From Allacma fusca (lineage: Eukaryota > Arthropoda > Collembola > Symphypleona > Sminthuridae), in assembly GCA_947179485.1 (NCBI GenBank), contig OX359246.1, positions 45,549,632 through 45,613,631 on the forward strand: a stretch of 64,000 nt of DNA, written 5' to 3'. Position numbers and translations under genes: made by a program. Shown in pieces: positions 1 through 14,400 of the stretch (the first letter of the stretch is position 1; each line of letters starts with the position of its first letter). The notes below the pieces were generated by a model. It had not been told where the DNA came from. It made no database searches and saw only the letters and a program-made list of their open reading frames with translations.

Positions 1-967
1 TTAGATTTTATCAAGTATTTTTTATAAATGTAATATTTAGACAGTGCTTTTTAAATTAAAATTGTAATATCAGAGCAAGTGAGTTATTGTGTTAGTAGGG
101 TGTCAAATCAAGAGAAATGTTTGTTGGGTAAATATTTTCAAGCTGCTGGAAACTCATTGTGGGAACCCACTCTTCTTTCCCACTATGACTTCGGTATTGA
201 CAATAGCGCGTGGAGGTCTGGTCTATTTCCACAGATAGACCCTTTGACCTATGCCACGACTGAGATTGGTACTTAAAATTCAAATGAGCTCATTTTCGGA
301 TGTGGCTGTCGTTAGTATTTAGATATGCTGAAGCATTGAAAAACCGTTTGCATTTCGTGACTTATTATTTGTTCACCAAAAATGGGAGAACTGTAAAAGC
401 TTTCTTTCAGTTCCTTGACGTTGAACTCAAGACCATAACGTGCAGTTGTTATATAAAATGTGCAAGGAAATGTTTAAGAAAATATCCTGATATTTTAGTG
501 AAGGATTCCTTTTTAATAGTAGATACATTTAAATACATGAAGTCTCACATGTAGTAAATATTATTATTGTGTGGTGTAATAATTGTTAAATAGATGTGAC
601 GTTACTTTTGGTAGTAGTAGGACTGATTGTGAGTGTGTAATAATTAGTTGTGTGCATTGCATGTATGTATGTATGTATGTGATGTAGAGTAGAAGGGAGA
701 AAGTTGCCGAATAAGTCAACTTTGATTCGAATTGACCTTTTATTGCTGGATCAATGGTTGTTATATATCACTTATTATGCACTATCATTAGCGTGGTAGC
801 TTTCAATCTTGATTACTATGAATTACTGTATGATGGTTTGTGGCAGCATGAATGTAGATTTATGGTATTGTATTTATGTTCCTGGACGGTTCTTACTCTT
901 TATGAAAGACAAGGCGTGGGAGAACTCCTAATGACTTTATTCTCTGCTTGTGTCTCTCTCAATGTAG
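1..967. other. Left edge, probable perlecan intron
   Basis: I recognise no exon here. The first supported exon (968) enters in phase 1, so coding sequence continues to the left, and this stretch is most simply an intron of the same gene. It holds a short ATGT microsatellite at 661-680. The small open frames show no domain and no good splice context. The usual perlecan N-terminus (signal peptide, SEA module) was not found. Confidence 0.5.
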
Positions 968-2429
968 ATGAATTACCACCCACAAGACCTTCCACGGCTT
1001 GTGAGATTCACCAGGCCACTTGCGCCAATGGAGAGTGCATTGACAAGAACATGGTCTGTGATGGAGATAATGACTGCTCGGATGGGTCAGGTAAGCTTTC
1101 GATGCTCGGGAATTTCTCAGCCTTGTATTACTCCCTATAATATGTCCACTAATAAAAACATAAAAACCACTTACAAGCCCCGATGAAAGCTTTTAACGTT
1201 AATTAGCTGGATAATGAAATTATAAACAATGGAAGGACTTGCAAACTGTTGACATTCTTCGTATGATAAATTATTATATTCCTTTTTGCTCCAGACGAAA
1301 TGCGCTGTCGAGGACGGGATGGTTGTGAGCCTAATGAGTTCCGGTGCTCAAACAAACGTTGCGTACCCAAGACGTGGCGGTGCGATGGTTAGAAAATAAA
1401 TCACATTTGATTATTGTTTGAATTCTAATTTATGGTTTAAAATTGAATGAATAGCTCCAAAAAAAGCACTTCCGGCTTCTGTTCGTACATCTGCAGAAAT
1501 TTGTGCGTTAGTTAAGTTTTAATATATTTTTCCAAAAGGCGATGATGACTGCGGAGATAACACAGACGAACTTAGCTGTACACCTCCCCCACCAGGGTCA
1601 CCATGTCGGTATAATGAGTTCCAATGTACAAGTGGGAATCAATGTATCCCGAAGGCATTCCACTGTGACAAGGAAATTGACTGCTCGGACCGTTCTGATG
1701 AATTTGGTTGCTGTACGTATTTTATTTAGCACTATTCCAAGTGGTTTACTATTACAACTTTCCCTTCCAAAGATGCTAGAATTAAATTAATTATTTTGTA
1801 TTTTAATAAACTAGCCCCACCCGTCATCCAGAGACCACCTCTACCTTTGGTTACTATTGATGTTGGAGATGTTTTCAATATTTCCTGTTCTGCATTGGGT
1901 GTAAGTTTTTCTTGTGCAGTATTGTAATTATGGGTAACCTGATGTGTACTTATGGAGGCGTTTGTATAAACACATATGTGTGTACTTGTAGTAAGAGTAT
2001 TATAGTGTAGTGTTTTATTCTAGTGATGGAAGTATGCTCAATTTAGATTAAGGATGTATGTATCTATGTCTGATGAAAGAAATAAGTTCAAATAAATGTT
2101 TCTTTTAGATTCCGACCCCTGAAATAGTTTGGCGACTGAACTGGGGTCATATTCCGGACAAGTGTATTACAAGCAGTGCCAATGGTCAGGGTGTTCTCAC
2201 ATGTCCCAATATCCAAATACCGGATCAAGGAGCTTACAGTTGTGAGAGTATCAATAGTTTGGGTTCAACTTTCGCCATTCCTGATTGTATTCTTGTTGTG
2301 AAGACCACGGAGGTGGTTTGTTCTTCCGGCACTTTCAATGACCTGGCTACGACTCAACGGGATTGCATTCCGTGCTTCTGTTTTGGACAGACGTCTACTT
2401 GTGATAGTGCGGATTTATATTTGTCTGAG
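968..2429 (+). other. trol: Perlecan domain II: LDLa repeats, one Ig, first EGF half
   Basis: Exons 968-1090, 1295-1387 and 1539-1712 encode three LDL-receptor class A modules with the Cys pattern and calcium-site ending C-x-D-x-S-D-E ([24 protein letters not shown]). Exons 1815-1900 and 2109-2429 encode an Ig domain (first Cys in NISCSALG, Trp in EIVWRLN, closing GAYSCES). They run on into a laminin-type EGF segment ([13 protein letters not shown]) that leads into the laminin IV module. This is the order seen in perlecan domain II and early III. Confidence 0.9.
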
Positions 2430-5400
2430 GTTAGTTTAACAAAGTCTTCATTTCTAGATGCTGGGGTGTTTCAGAAATGATGAGATACTAATAGTATCGT
2501 AGTATAATAGTATTATATATAAATGTGTATATATGTACATATATTTAAATATAATAACTTAACAATAGTATCATACTATCATTTAATGTGTTGCTTTCTG
2601 TGGGTATTTTAGTGTGGAAATTTTTTGCTTTAATTATCATTATTACATAACATTATGGCAGCTCCCACCTCCAGAAAATGCCTATAGACTTGTTGGAGTC
2701 TCTCAAGATTTAGGCTCCGGTGAAGTTCAAATTCAGGATAGAACTGCTCGAACAAGTTTCCCCTCATCGGTTCTAAGGGCTGTCGGTCCAAATGGAGTTC
2801 AAGCCAGCTCACCCAATACCAGAGTGGCAGGATTTCCGTCTGAAGTTATTCCCTACTTCGCCCTGCCACCCAGTTATGCCGGCAATTTGCTTAGAAGTTA
2901 TGGAGGTAGTCTTCGGTACACGCTTAAATTCAGGTCACAAGGACGCTACCTTTCCGCGCCGGATGTTATCATTAGTGTAAGTTCAGACCATGGGAAATGA
3001 ATTAGAATCGTGCAATCATTGAAATTCTCCTTTTATTATTTTTACCATTTAAAAATAATATTCAATTCTAGGGTAATCGTTTGACGTTGTTGCGGTTCGG
3101 TGGAGAGAACTGGGCACCTAGCAGGGATCATCCTATTGCTGTACGCTATTGGCCTGGAGAATGGTACAAGCGAGTTTATGGCAGGCCTGGAGGCTCTGTT
3201 GAAGGCATTGAACCTGCTTCAAGGGAAGAAATTATGCAAGTTTTGGCCAACGTGGAGTATCTTCTCATTCGGTAAATTAGTGTTGGGGATTTCTGAACCA
3301 ATGTAAAAGAAAGATTGCCAATACATAGTAGTAGGAAATAATAACCTTTAACTATATGAGTCAAAGAATTCAATTATCGTCCTTTGTTTTGAAATTTCAG
3401 TAATTATTGTATAATACTATTCTATATTTTGTCGTTTCATTTTCAGAGCTCAGTATGACGAAGGGTCACTTTTAGAAACCACTATCTCCGGAATTCGCAT
3501 GGAAACCGCGATCTCTGCTAATTCTGGATTGGGTCAGGCTGTTCACGTCGAGGAATGTAGATGTCCTCCTGGATACACCGGCTTGTCCTGCGAGGTATTC
3601 GATTAGTATTATTGAGTTTTCCATGAAAGGGTTTTATAAAGAAGGAAGATTAAAGAATCTTTAGGCATACAAATAAAATTTTGATATCAAACAAATAGTT
3701 ACAGAAACGATTAAAATATGGAAGCACAAATAATACATGCTATTTCGGTTTTATACAGGAATGTGCTCCTGGCTACGAACGTCAACAAAATGGACCCTGG
3801 CTAGGAGTTTGTACAAGAACTGAGCCGTCCTGTCCTGAGGGTTACTACTCTGAATTTGGACAATGCAAAGTCTGTCCTTGTCCAGGAGATGGCAAGAGGT
3901 TCAAATTCTTGTTTATTTGTAAAGTTTTGCAAAAGGTTTTTATGATGCTAACCTTGTTTCCAATTAAATCGTAGGTTTGGAACAAGCTGCTTTAAGGACA
4001 CAGATGGTAGAATTACGTGCAACTGTGTCGAAGGTCATGCAGGCAGAACGTGCGAGGAGTGTTCTCCAGGATATCAGCCTAGTCCCAACTATCCGCATGA
4101 TTGCAGACCTTCTGGTATAATTTTTTTTTTAATTTCTAGAACGAATCGCCAATTAGATAGTGGTTAGACGTTGATATAGGGGAAAATCATTTATTTAATT
4201 GTGTTTAATGCTTTCTATGTTCAAGTCTCTCGCTGCGACATCGACGGAAGTATTTCAGATGTACCTGACGTACGGACTGGCCATTGCCTTTGCAAGGTAT
4301 AGTTCCTTAAAACACAAGTATCTTCCTTGCGACACTTTAATAAAGATTAATAATAATAATAATAATAATCTTGCATATGCTTCCTAAAAAGTTATTTATT
4401 ACTTATGTATCTACAGTATGTGCACCTATCAGATGAAAGCATTACAGCTATGTATGCATATGAATTTGTATTAAATATGGTATACACAATGTAACAATTT
4501 CCTGTAACTTTTTTCCTGCTTTCCCTGGATTTCTTGTGATCTTGGTACGTTCGCCTCGAGTTCTCGTCATTTGGAAGGATCAGTGTGTTTCTATGTTGTA
4601 TAGTTCATGGTGTTTTATATGTTTTAGCGTAGATTTGTAATTAGGGCTTCTGCCGTGGACAATTTTTGTGACTTGCAGAAGATTCCGTCTCCATCCTGAA
4701 ATCCTCGGGAAAAAATTATGTTCCTTGTCCCGAAATAACGGACAATATTTGTGTCCCGAAACAGAAACCCAGTATCGGCAAAAACGCCTCAATATCTCGT
4801 CATTCTAAAAGAGTACCATTTAAGTGACTGAATTTGACTCTAAAGACGCAAATAATTTTGTAACTCCCGACATACAGTACTGTGCCGTCCCGAGCTCCTC
4901 GGGACAAAAATGATCCCCATTCCATCCTGAAATAACATGGGCACAACATTTATGTCCCGAAATTGTCCCGTCCCGATCAGAAGCCCTATTTGTAATATCC
5001 GAATTAAGAAATGCCAAAGGATTTAGCGTTTTCGTTAATTCTAATAATTGGATTTCAAGCCAAGCTTAATATAGCACTAAACTATGGTAGATAAAGCTTA
5101 GTATATTGATAAATTATTAATTGGTGTATTTATCTCCAGGATCACGCTACTGGACCGTTGTGTACTGAATGTAAGCCAAATACGTTCCATTTGAGCTCGA
5201 ACAATTTATACGGCTGCATCAGCTGTTTCTGCATGGGAATCACAAGTCAGTGCTCCAGCTCAAATTGGTACCGAACACAAGTAAGTTATATTCTTTATGC
5301 GGGGAATTTTAGCAAGGAAATTATGTGAACATTGTGAAACCATTTGAAGGAGTTTCAATCAGTTTTGAAGAGATTGTACACATTTATTTCAACAGGAAAC

Positions 5401-8400
5401 TGCAAGTTTTGTTCAAGCTTCGCAAGGATTCACCTTAGTCGATGAATCCCAGCGGGATGTGATCCGAGATGGTTTCTCAATTGATCGGGATAGTCGGGAA
5501 TTGGGATTCAAAGAATTCAGTCGCTATCCACCAGAGATTTACTACTGGCAATTACCCTACAGCTTTTTAGGGGATAAGGTTACATCCTACGGAGGCTACT
5601 TAAACTATACCGTGCGCTATATCCCTCCACCCGGAGGACAGAACTCACCGAACAGTGCAGCGGATGTGGAGATTAACGGAAACGATATTAGGCTGCTTTA
5701 CTTTAGAAAGATACCAGTGCCAGCAAATAGACAGGAAACTATTTCTGTACCTCTGCTCGAACAATACTGGCAACGACAGGACGGACAAATGGCCAATCGC
5801 GAGCATCTACTTATGGCTCTTGCTAACTTGGACGCTCTGCTTATTAAAGCTACTTACACAACTAGCACTAGAGAAGCTCAGTAAGTATTTTCAGTTGCAT
5901 AATCACAAATGGCTATACTGTAATAATTATTATTACATAAAAACCTGAAAATCGCCACAAGTGTGCTCATAGAATTAGTATAAAGCAATAACGGATACAG
6001 TTGGTAAATGATTTTTTTAAATGATTACAGCATTAGTGATGTTATTTTGGACTATGCCGTGTCTCGTAATACGGGCCAGGACCGAGCATATGCTGTTGAG
6101 CAATGTGCTTGTCCACAAGGCTACATTGGCTTGTCCTGCCAAGAGTGCGCTTTCGGTTACACTAGATCTTTGAGAGGACTTTACTTAGGGTTGTGCGAAC
6201 CTTGCTCATGCAATGGACATTCGGACGAATGTGATCCTAAAACTGGAGTTTGCAGGGTAAGTTTTGAACGTGGTTTAATTGAATCTGTAATTTAATAATT
6301 ACTTTTAGGTTTTTACAACCTAACTTTATGAATAGAATTGTCGTGGTCATACAACTGGAGACTTCTGTGAGCAATGTGAAGAGGGCCACACTGGTGATCC
6401 CAGAACGGGACAATGTACTCGGGATTCTGGTCCTGGTCCCATTGATGATGGCGATTGTGGTTGTGATGCAAGAGGATCTTCTAGACCGGATTGTCCAGAT
6501 GGTCGCAATTGTGTCTGCAAGGTAATTTTTAATTTTCCCGTAACTCTATAAATAATAACCTTGGTCTAGAAACTTTGTACGTATAGTTATATTAAAGGTG
6601 TATATTGTTTGAGAAAATAAGAACAAGTTCGGTTTTTGTTTTTATACGTCCAAACGAGTGTTCACATTCATAATTTTTTTATAGGGTAACGTTGAAGGAT
6701 CCGCTTGCAACTTGTGCAGACAAGGCACCTTCGCTCTTCAGGAAGGTAACCCACAAGGGTGTCTCCAATGTTACTGCTCCAGAGTTAGTCAGGAATGCTC
6801 GTCGGCTAACTTGTTCAGACTTTCCATTGATTCTCAGCTGATTCCTGGACCGCATGGGTTTGTTTTAACGAATAGGTAATTCCGTAAGGTGTTTTGTGCA
6901 TGTATTATTATCTTACTTATTACCGTTTTTAAAATTTGTTTTCCGTTTAGGCCTGCTTGCATAATTAAATTAAATTTACATATGATTACTTATAGTCTGG
7001 GGACAAGTTCCATTACGGAAATAACTGTCGATCAAGCTTCGGAAGAATTAGCGTACAGATATCCCAGCTCGTCCAGATCTGAAAGATTGTTTTGGTCACT
7101 ACCGCCGAGATTCACCGGAAATCGAGTATGACAGACACAAATCGATTGTAAAATATTGAATAGGCTAAAATTGTTAAGTCTTTCCACTGAAAATTCTGAT
7201 CCTGGTTTAGATTGCATCTTACGGGGGTAAACTGAAAGCAACCCGAAGGTACTACATTCGTCCAGGTGGTTCCCGCAATGATGTTGACGTGGGTCCATCG
7301 AGAGTTGGTGAAGACATAGATGTCATACTTACTGGCAACAATGGTGTTTCCCTCTTTTGGATCTTCCATGGCTCTCTCCTCTCAGGACAAGAAGTTGTAA
7401 GTGACTTTCAAAAAATTAAAATATATAATTGTAAGGATTGAATTAAGTTTGAGTAATGTAGCTTTTTGATTTGTTGTTTCAATTTTTGCAACGTTTACAT
7501 ATAATTATTATATAAAATTTATTTTTATAGGGCTTGGAAGTGCCTTTGAGAGAAACTGCAGGCTGGCGACACTTGGAAGGTTCTTCTAATCCGGCTAGTC
7601 GTGAAGATATGATGGAAGTTCTGTCAGATTTGAGATCTATTTTAATTCGTGCTTCCTTTACGGACGATATGGAGGCTACGTACATCAAATCAGTATCTTT
7701 GGATGATGCGGTTCGACAGTACACTCCTAATGGGGTTGTCATGGAGGTGGAAGAGTGTCGTTGTCCGGCGGGTTATGAAGGTCTTTCTTGTGAGGTGAGT
7801 ATTTTTTAATGAAGTTTGTTGAGCCTGTAATTGTGTCAGTTTTTTCATATAAAACGCGTTTTTGTATTTAATTGAACTAATTAAGATAACTATGCACGAA
7901 TTTCAGAGTTGTAGCACAGGCTACTATCGTGATCCCAACGACCGCTCCAGAGGTGTCCCTGGTGGAGGTTGTCGTGCCTGTCCTTGCGGAGAGAACTCAG
8001 ACAGTTGTAGATTCGAGTCAGGCAGACCTGTTTGCATTTGTCGTCCGGGTTTCAGCGGTCCCAACTGTGACATTCGAGGTATGTACCCTTAAGCTTGCAT
8101 GATTTTAACAATCTTCTCTTAACCTTGCTTTAATTTTAGTACAGCCGTGTACTCAAGCCGTAGTTTTCACAATGCCACATTCTTCTCCAGTTTTACTTGT
8201 TTCTAAATTTTCAATTGCAATTTATTATCTCCGAAATTTTTATTGCATTATGCATGTTATTTTGCACATTTAAGTAAAATACTAATTCATTTACTTCTAA
8301 TAATTAGCGTTTAGCTAATTACTGCAGCGAACTTTTAGCTTTCGCTCTAACTGAATAATACATTCACCTCAAAGGGGAAGCTAAAAGAGCCTCCATGAAA

Positions 8401-11400
8401 CTTCGATCCAGTGCAGTAGTAAAGAATTTTGTGAACGTGGTAGAGAAATTTTTATTTTCGATTAATTATATATCTGTATATATACACATTATTATGATTT
8501 ATTCAACAATCGTAGCTTGTCATGTATTACTTGAACTTGATTGACGCTTTTATTCTAAAATTTGATTTTTATTCTGCGCGTGTTTAGTTAATAATTTCAA
8601 GTTGAGAACAAGTTTAGCTTTTTGAAAATTTTAGAGTGACACTTCATATATGATGAATATGGAAGTAAATTACTAACACATGATTTATTTTTGCATGACT
8701 TCTGAACCTCCTGCTGCGCTCTCTCTTGCTTCTTGCATTGACTTGAATATAACTTGTGGTGGCATGCGATGACTTTCGTTAAAAAACACAAACAGACCGT
8801 GTTGTAGTTGAACTTTACCCAGTGAAGCTTACTAGTTTCTACGGAAGCATTGAAGAATTTCGTTGCAGCTACGAAAGCCGACTACCTCTCCGTATTGAAT
8901 TCTTTACTTTCCCTGACTGGAATTGGCTGATTGCTCATCAACCTGCCAACTACAGGTATGAGACGGTTCCGACGAACTATCGATTTGGCCAGGACTTTTC
9001 TTGGAGCTCCTTCTTAATTGCGAGGATTCCAATTTTACCGAAAATGACCCGAGTGATTTGTCGTATATCCAATGAGGACAATGACACTGTGGCTGAGGTC
9101 TTCTCTAATATTATCTCAGGTTGGGAAGGTTCTCGTTTTCGACAGCAACCCCGACAACATCAACATTATCATGATAATAGCAGTGCATCATTTGTGCCAT
9201 CTAGATTTGAAATAGATACCTCTTGAGTTTACATATAAATACTCGAAAGATTAATTTATTTGAGTTGCTTTTGGAATGCGGTAAAAAGCGATGATGCATT
9301 TTTTTCAAAACTAATACTTTATCCTCTTGAATGATACCTTTTTCAGCTTTTATTTTCATAATAGCAAAAACTATAGTTATATAGCTTTGGAGAGTATATA
9401 CGTACATAGCTTGATATTGAATTTAAAAGCTTTTGTATCACTATAAATTTGTAGTCACAAAATTTGCAGCGATTGATGATTGACATATGATCCTTTTATA
9501 CAATGATATCTCAAATAATTTCGTGCTTGAATGAATTTTATCACAAATAAAAATTGATTTTGCCCTCCCAAAATTTTGTTTTTTTTTTTCAAATTTTAGT
9601 TTAGTACAATTAGAATTAAGTTAAAATTTTGAGCTTGGTAGATGATTCTTTTAGTATAGGAATTTAACATGCACAACTTCATATGTATTATTAAATTTCA
9701 TGGTTTATATTGTATATTTGATGTAATTTTTTGAAAATTTTTAACTTTAAACTTTCCCAATGATAGCTGGTCCAGTTCTTCCTGGCCCATCAGTACCTTC
9801 TGGACCTCAGATTCAGGTTTCAATATCAGAGCCTGTGATTCAAGTTGTGCAAGTGGGTAGCTCTGTGACTTTCAGATGTCAAGGCAGATCCTTGAGTGGT
9901 TCTCAGGTATATATATATTACTACACTTGCTTTTTTCCTATATAAACAAATGTTGGGATTTATTTTAGTATTTCACTCGATACTATTTAATTGATGTATC
10001 TGGGTCAGCATTTGGGGTTATAGGGTTTCGAGTGGAAAACAAATTAGGATTTTTTAATGGATAAAAAATTACGAATTTTGCATTTAATTACTTTAATGGG
10101 CTAAAATTTTAGTGTCGTGAAATATGAATGTGACTGTATCCAGATTTATCCAAACAAATATTTTCTTGGTAATCATTAATATTATAATAGTTTTGATTAA
10201 ATTGTCAACGCATAACTTCGGACTTGTAGGTATTCAAATGTATAAATGTACTGAGTACAGACTAAGACCTTTAAGATACTGTTAACAAGAACTAAACTGT
10301 ATTTATTTTATTGTAAACGTTTTGTAGTTGAGAGTGAACTGGAGCAAAGAAAATGGTGTAATTCCAAGCGCTAGAGCCCGTGACGATGGTTTAGGATTAC
10401 TGATAATTGACGGAGTCCTCCCATCAGATTCCGGAACTTACCTTTGTAGTGTCACTGATGGCTACAGTTCCAACGTGGATAGAGCTGTCCTCACTGTAGC
10501 TGGAGGTGGACCTCCATCCAATGTTCCCACCCGACCAGACATAACAATTAACCCTCGCTACCTCACCGTCCAAGTAGGGGAACAAGTAGAGTTTAAATGT
10601 ACGGCCACAGGTTTCCCCACACCCTCTATTTCATGGACCGGGGGTAGAACTGGGAATCTACCTTCTCACGCCAGAGTTGAAAATGGTATACTAAGAATTC
10701 CCTCAGTTCGAAAATCCGATGAGGCCGAATATTTCTGCTCAGCTAGCAACCTTGCTGGAACAGAAAATTTAAGAACGGTCCTCTACGTTGAAGGAGAGGA
10801 TACAGTTTCACCTATTGTTCCCCCTGAGTTTGGCTTTGTTGTCACGGTGAGTCCTCCAGAGTATGAAGCCCGCCCCGGAGAAACTGTCCGTTTCCGATGT
10901 GACAGCTCCGAAGTGGACGCGAGGGTACAGTGGACTAAGCTTTCGGGTATCCTACCTCAATCCGCCAGTCAATCACCAGATGGAGTTCTGAACTTGTTTT
11001 CAGTTCGAGATGCCGATAGTGGCATCTACCTTTGTACTGCAACATCCTCATCAGGCCAGTCCACTCAGTCGCAAGCCAGGTTAGTAGTATCTTACATCGG
11101 TTCACCTCCCACGGCTCGCATCGAACCTGAGCGTCAAACTGTGGCACAAGGAACCCAAGTTGAGATTCGTTGCATTGCTTCTGGCAATCCTACTCCAACA
11201 GTCGAATGGACTAAGGTTGGTAGTTCCTTACCTACATCGATTCCTACCACCAATGAAGTGTTGAGAATACCTTCGGCCCAAGTCAGTGACCGAGGTGTGT
11301 ATGTCTGCACGGTTGAGAACTCCGCAGGAAAGTCGTTGGCTTCAGCAATCGTCGAAGTTGACCGAAGAGAAGCTCCTCAAATAGAGATGTATCCAAGTGC

Positions 11401-14400
11401 ACGACAAACAGTAACTCAGGATGGCTCTGCTCTCTTCCAATGTAGGGTTATTGCAGGAATACCTTCTCCCAGAGTTAGCTGGTCGAGAGCTAATGGTCAG
11501 CGTATACCTTCTAATGTGGAGGAAATACAGGGCGGGGTACTCCGTTTCAATAGAGTTACTGGGGAGGAGCGAGGTCAGTATATTTGCACAGCTGAAAGTC
11601 TTGCTGGAACTACGACGGCTATTGCGACCCTGGAGATTCAGTCACCTCCTAAAGTTTTCGTTACTCCAAGCACTCCACATCGGGCTCAGAGTGGCGAAAG
11701 GGTGAGATTGGAATGTCGAGCTGAAGGTGATCCTCTGCCTTCAGTAACCTGGAAGCGCTTACAACATGGGCAGACTGATGGAATTGAGTTACAGAGGGCA
11801 TCACTCTCTTCGCCTCAGACAGTTATCTATGATATACAAAGGGTTACCAAGGGTGATGAGGGCTCTTATAGCTGTGTTGCAAGGAATGATGCTGGATTGG
11901 ACGAAGAAAGGATACAACTTTTGGTCGATGATTTTTCTGAACCTTCTTATCCCACTGTTGAATCAAGTTCGCAGACAAGAACCGAAGAAGTTTACCATTA
12001 CCCAGTGGGAAGTCGGGCGGTTTTGAACTGTATTCAATGTACGTTAATTAATTTTTACTGGTTTGGCCTAATATTATTGCATGTGTTTTGTTTTGAGACT
12101 ACAGTTACACATTTTACTACTTGTACTACATTAAGCAATTAGTCTTGCAGAAGTAATTGTAAGGAATACACGGTAAGGTGTTGGAACAGAAGTAACAGTT
12201 AATTTTGAAGTTGCAATCAAAATTCCAGTTCCAGGTATTACTTCTGAGTATGATAGAGTTATGCACAAAAATTGAGTTTGAGGTCTCCTCAAGCCGAAGT
12301 CTAGATAAAACCAAATATTTTGAGTTTTTAGGGAAACTTTATAAATGATATAAAGTTTTATTTAGTAAACTTTTCCAGTTCTTTACTGAGGGTCCAGGTG
12401 ATGTATTATGACTGCTTTAACTTATTTATTTTTTTGGCGTTCATTTAATAATTTTCGTTTGTAAATTTACTTACAACCTGAATTATTCAGCTTATGACGT
12501 TGGAGTATTCGACCAGCTTTACTTTGACTGGGAGCGAGTGGACAAAGGACCTATGCCCAGTTCCTATGAGGCCAGAGATGGCAGTCTCTACATTAACGAT
12601 GTCAAGCCTCAAGATGCAGGAAGATATTTGTGTACTGGAACGAACAGGCAAGGGCAGATTGTGCTCAATGTGGACGCCAGGCTGGAGGTGGTTGGATGTA
12701 AGGCAAAATTCTCTCTACCTTTGAAATGTTAAACTAACCATATGATAGTCTATTCAACTAATATGAAAGAAGGGGTTGACAAAGTTCGGATTGAGATGCT
12801 ATTATCATACATTTTTATTATGACTATTATTGCTGCTTGTCTTTCTCTTGGAATAGTGGTATCATGTTCGGTGCCGGAAGGTTAATTTAAATTTATTTTC
12901 AATGTCTTGTCCTTTAATTGAAGTGTTTTCACAGTTTCGTGTACTGTACATACCTATATGTTGATGAAATTACACACCCCAGGGTAGTACGTTGGGTTTA
13001 GTGTGCGTATACATTGTTTCACTTTATAGACATACATAGAATGTCAAGCTGGATTCCTGCACTGCACTTCCTTATTTTGGTGTGTTACTGTTAAAACTTG
13101 TGTAGGACGTTCAGGAAATAATATAATATTTTTTCGATAGCTGCTCCACCAAGGATTGTCCTTCAACCACCACGGCAAGTTGTGAGGAGAGGAGATGTCG
13201 TTCACATTGAGTGTCTGGCCAGTGGGGATCAACCTATCACCATTTCCTGGTCGAAGGTAGATCGACAGCCTTTCCCTCCATCTGTGATTGTTAATGGACC
13301 TCAGTTAACCGTAAGACCGTTATTACTCCATTTTTATCTCATAAATACATTTTTTAAGGGGTAGTTATCTTAAATTGACTTGATATAGAGTGCATTAGTA
13401 TGGTAAATCTTTTTACAAACATCGTTAGTAAATTGGAGGAATCCTATTTAATCCATGTTGATGTGAGTAATCCATGTTTATATACGGTATTTTTCACAAG
13501 TTTTTAAGTTTTAATCTCGATAACCAGGACTGGGGGTTATTGTCGAATAAATTTTACGATATCGAAAACGTTACTAAAAAAGTAAACTGATCATGGGGTA
13601 ATTACAATGATGTTAATCAAAATCAGCCGCATTAATATCCACCAAAAATGTGTTTAGTTCCGTGGAATCGAAGTGACGGATGCAGGTCGCTATGCTTGTC
13701 TTGCAACAAATGCTGGGGGTACTGCAGAGTCAGTGGCAGAAGTAATAGTGAATCCCCAAGGTGGTCCCGTCGTCACCCGCCCTCAACGTAGAGAGCAAAC
13801 AGCATATGCTGGATCTTCAGCAGAGCTTCTCTGCTTGAGTAGCAATGGCCGCACAACCTGGAGGAAAGAAGGTGCTCATTCCCTCCCCACGTCCGCAATT
13901 CCTCTAGGAAATCTACTAAAATTCATCAGTTTACAAATGTCGGACTCGGGACGCTACATTTGTGAAACGGATGAAGGTTCTGAAATTGTAGACTTGACTG
14001 TTGAAGGTGAGCCCACATTTTACTATTAGGCATCCCAAAAATATTTCCCTTTTTTTTTCTCTCGGTGTGAAACTATAAATACATAAGTATATATATATAT
14101 ATATATACCAGTACGTGTAGTACGCTACAAAAATAAAAAATATGATAACAAGATGAACGGACAACGCAGCGCAAACATTTATATTTTAACCTTAATTTGT
14201 AAATATTAACACAATTTTGGGTGGCATCCTACCTGGGTGTAGCTGTGTATTAGTGATTGTTCCGAATATAATAATTGAATTTTTGAAACGTTGTAACAAT
14301 TTACCATATTAATCTAAAACAAAAACCATAACAGAAGCAACCACAATGTTCAAGAATATTTTTTTCCAGCTATTTTTAAGCTTTTAGAAATGAGCTAGCA

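Larger units (their letters stand above)
2662..8078 (+). other. trol: Perlecan domain III: three laminin IV modules with laminin-EGF repeats
   Basis: Three laminin IV type A modules are visible: 2662-3594 (hallmarks [18 protein letters not shown] and [17 protein letters not shown]), 5396-6150 ([35 protein letters not shown]) and 6996-7794 ([35 protein letters not shown]). Between and after them lie Cys-rich laminin-type EGF repeats. The three-fold arrangement is that of vertebrate and insect perlecan domain III. The intron at 4297-5139 carries a transposon, described separately. Confidence 0.93.

Noticed and set aside
754-967. Upstream extension of the first LDLa exon as an open frame
   Set aside because: A pyrimidine-rich AATGTAG acceptor at 967 and the exon phase indicate the coding exon starts at 968; the upstream residues resemble no perlecan module.
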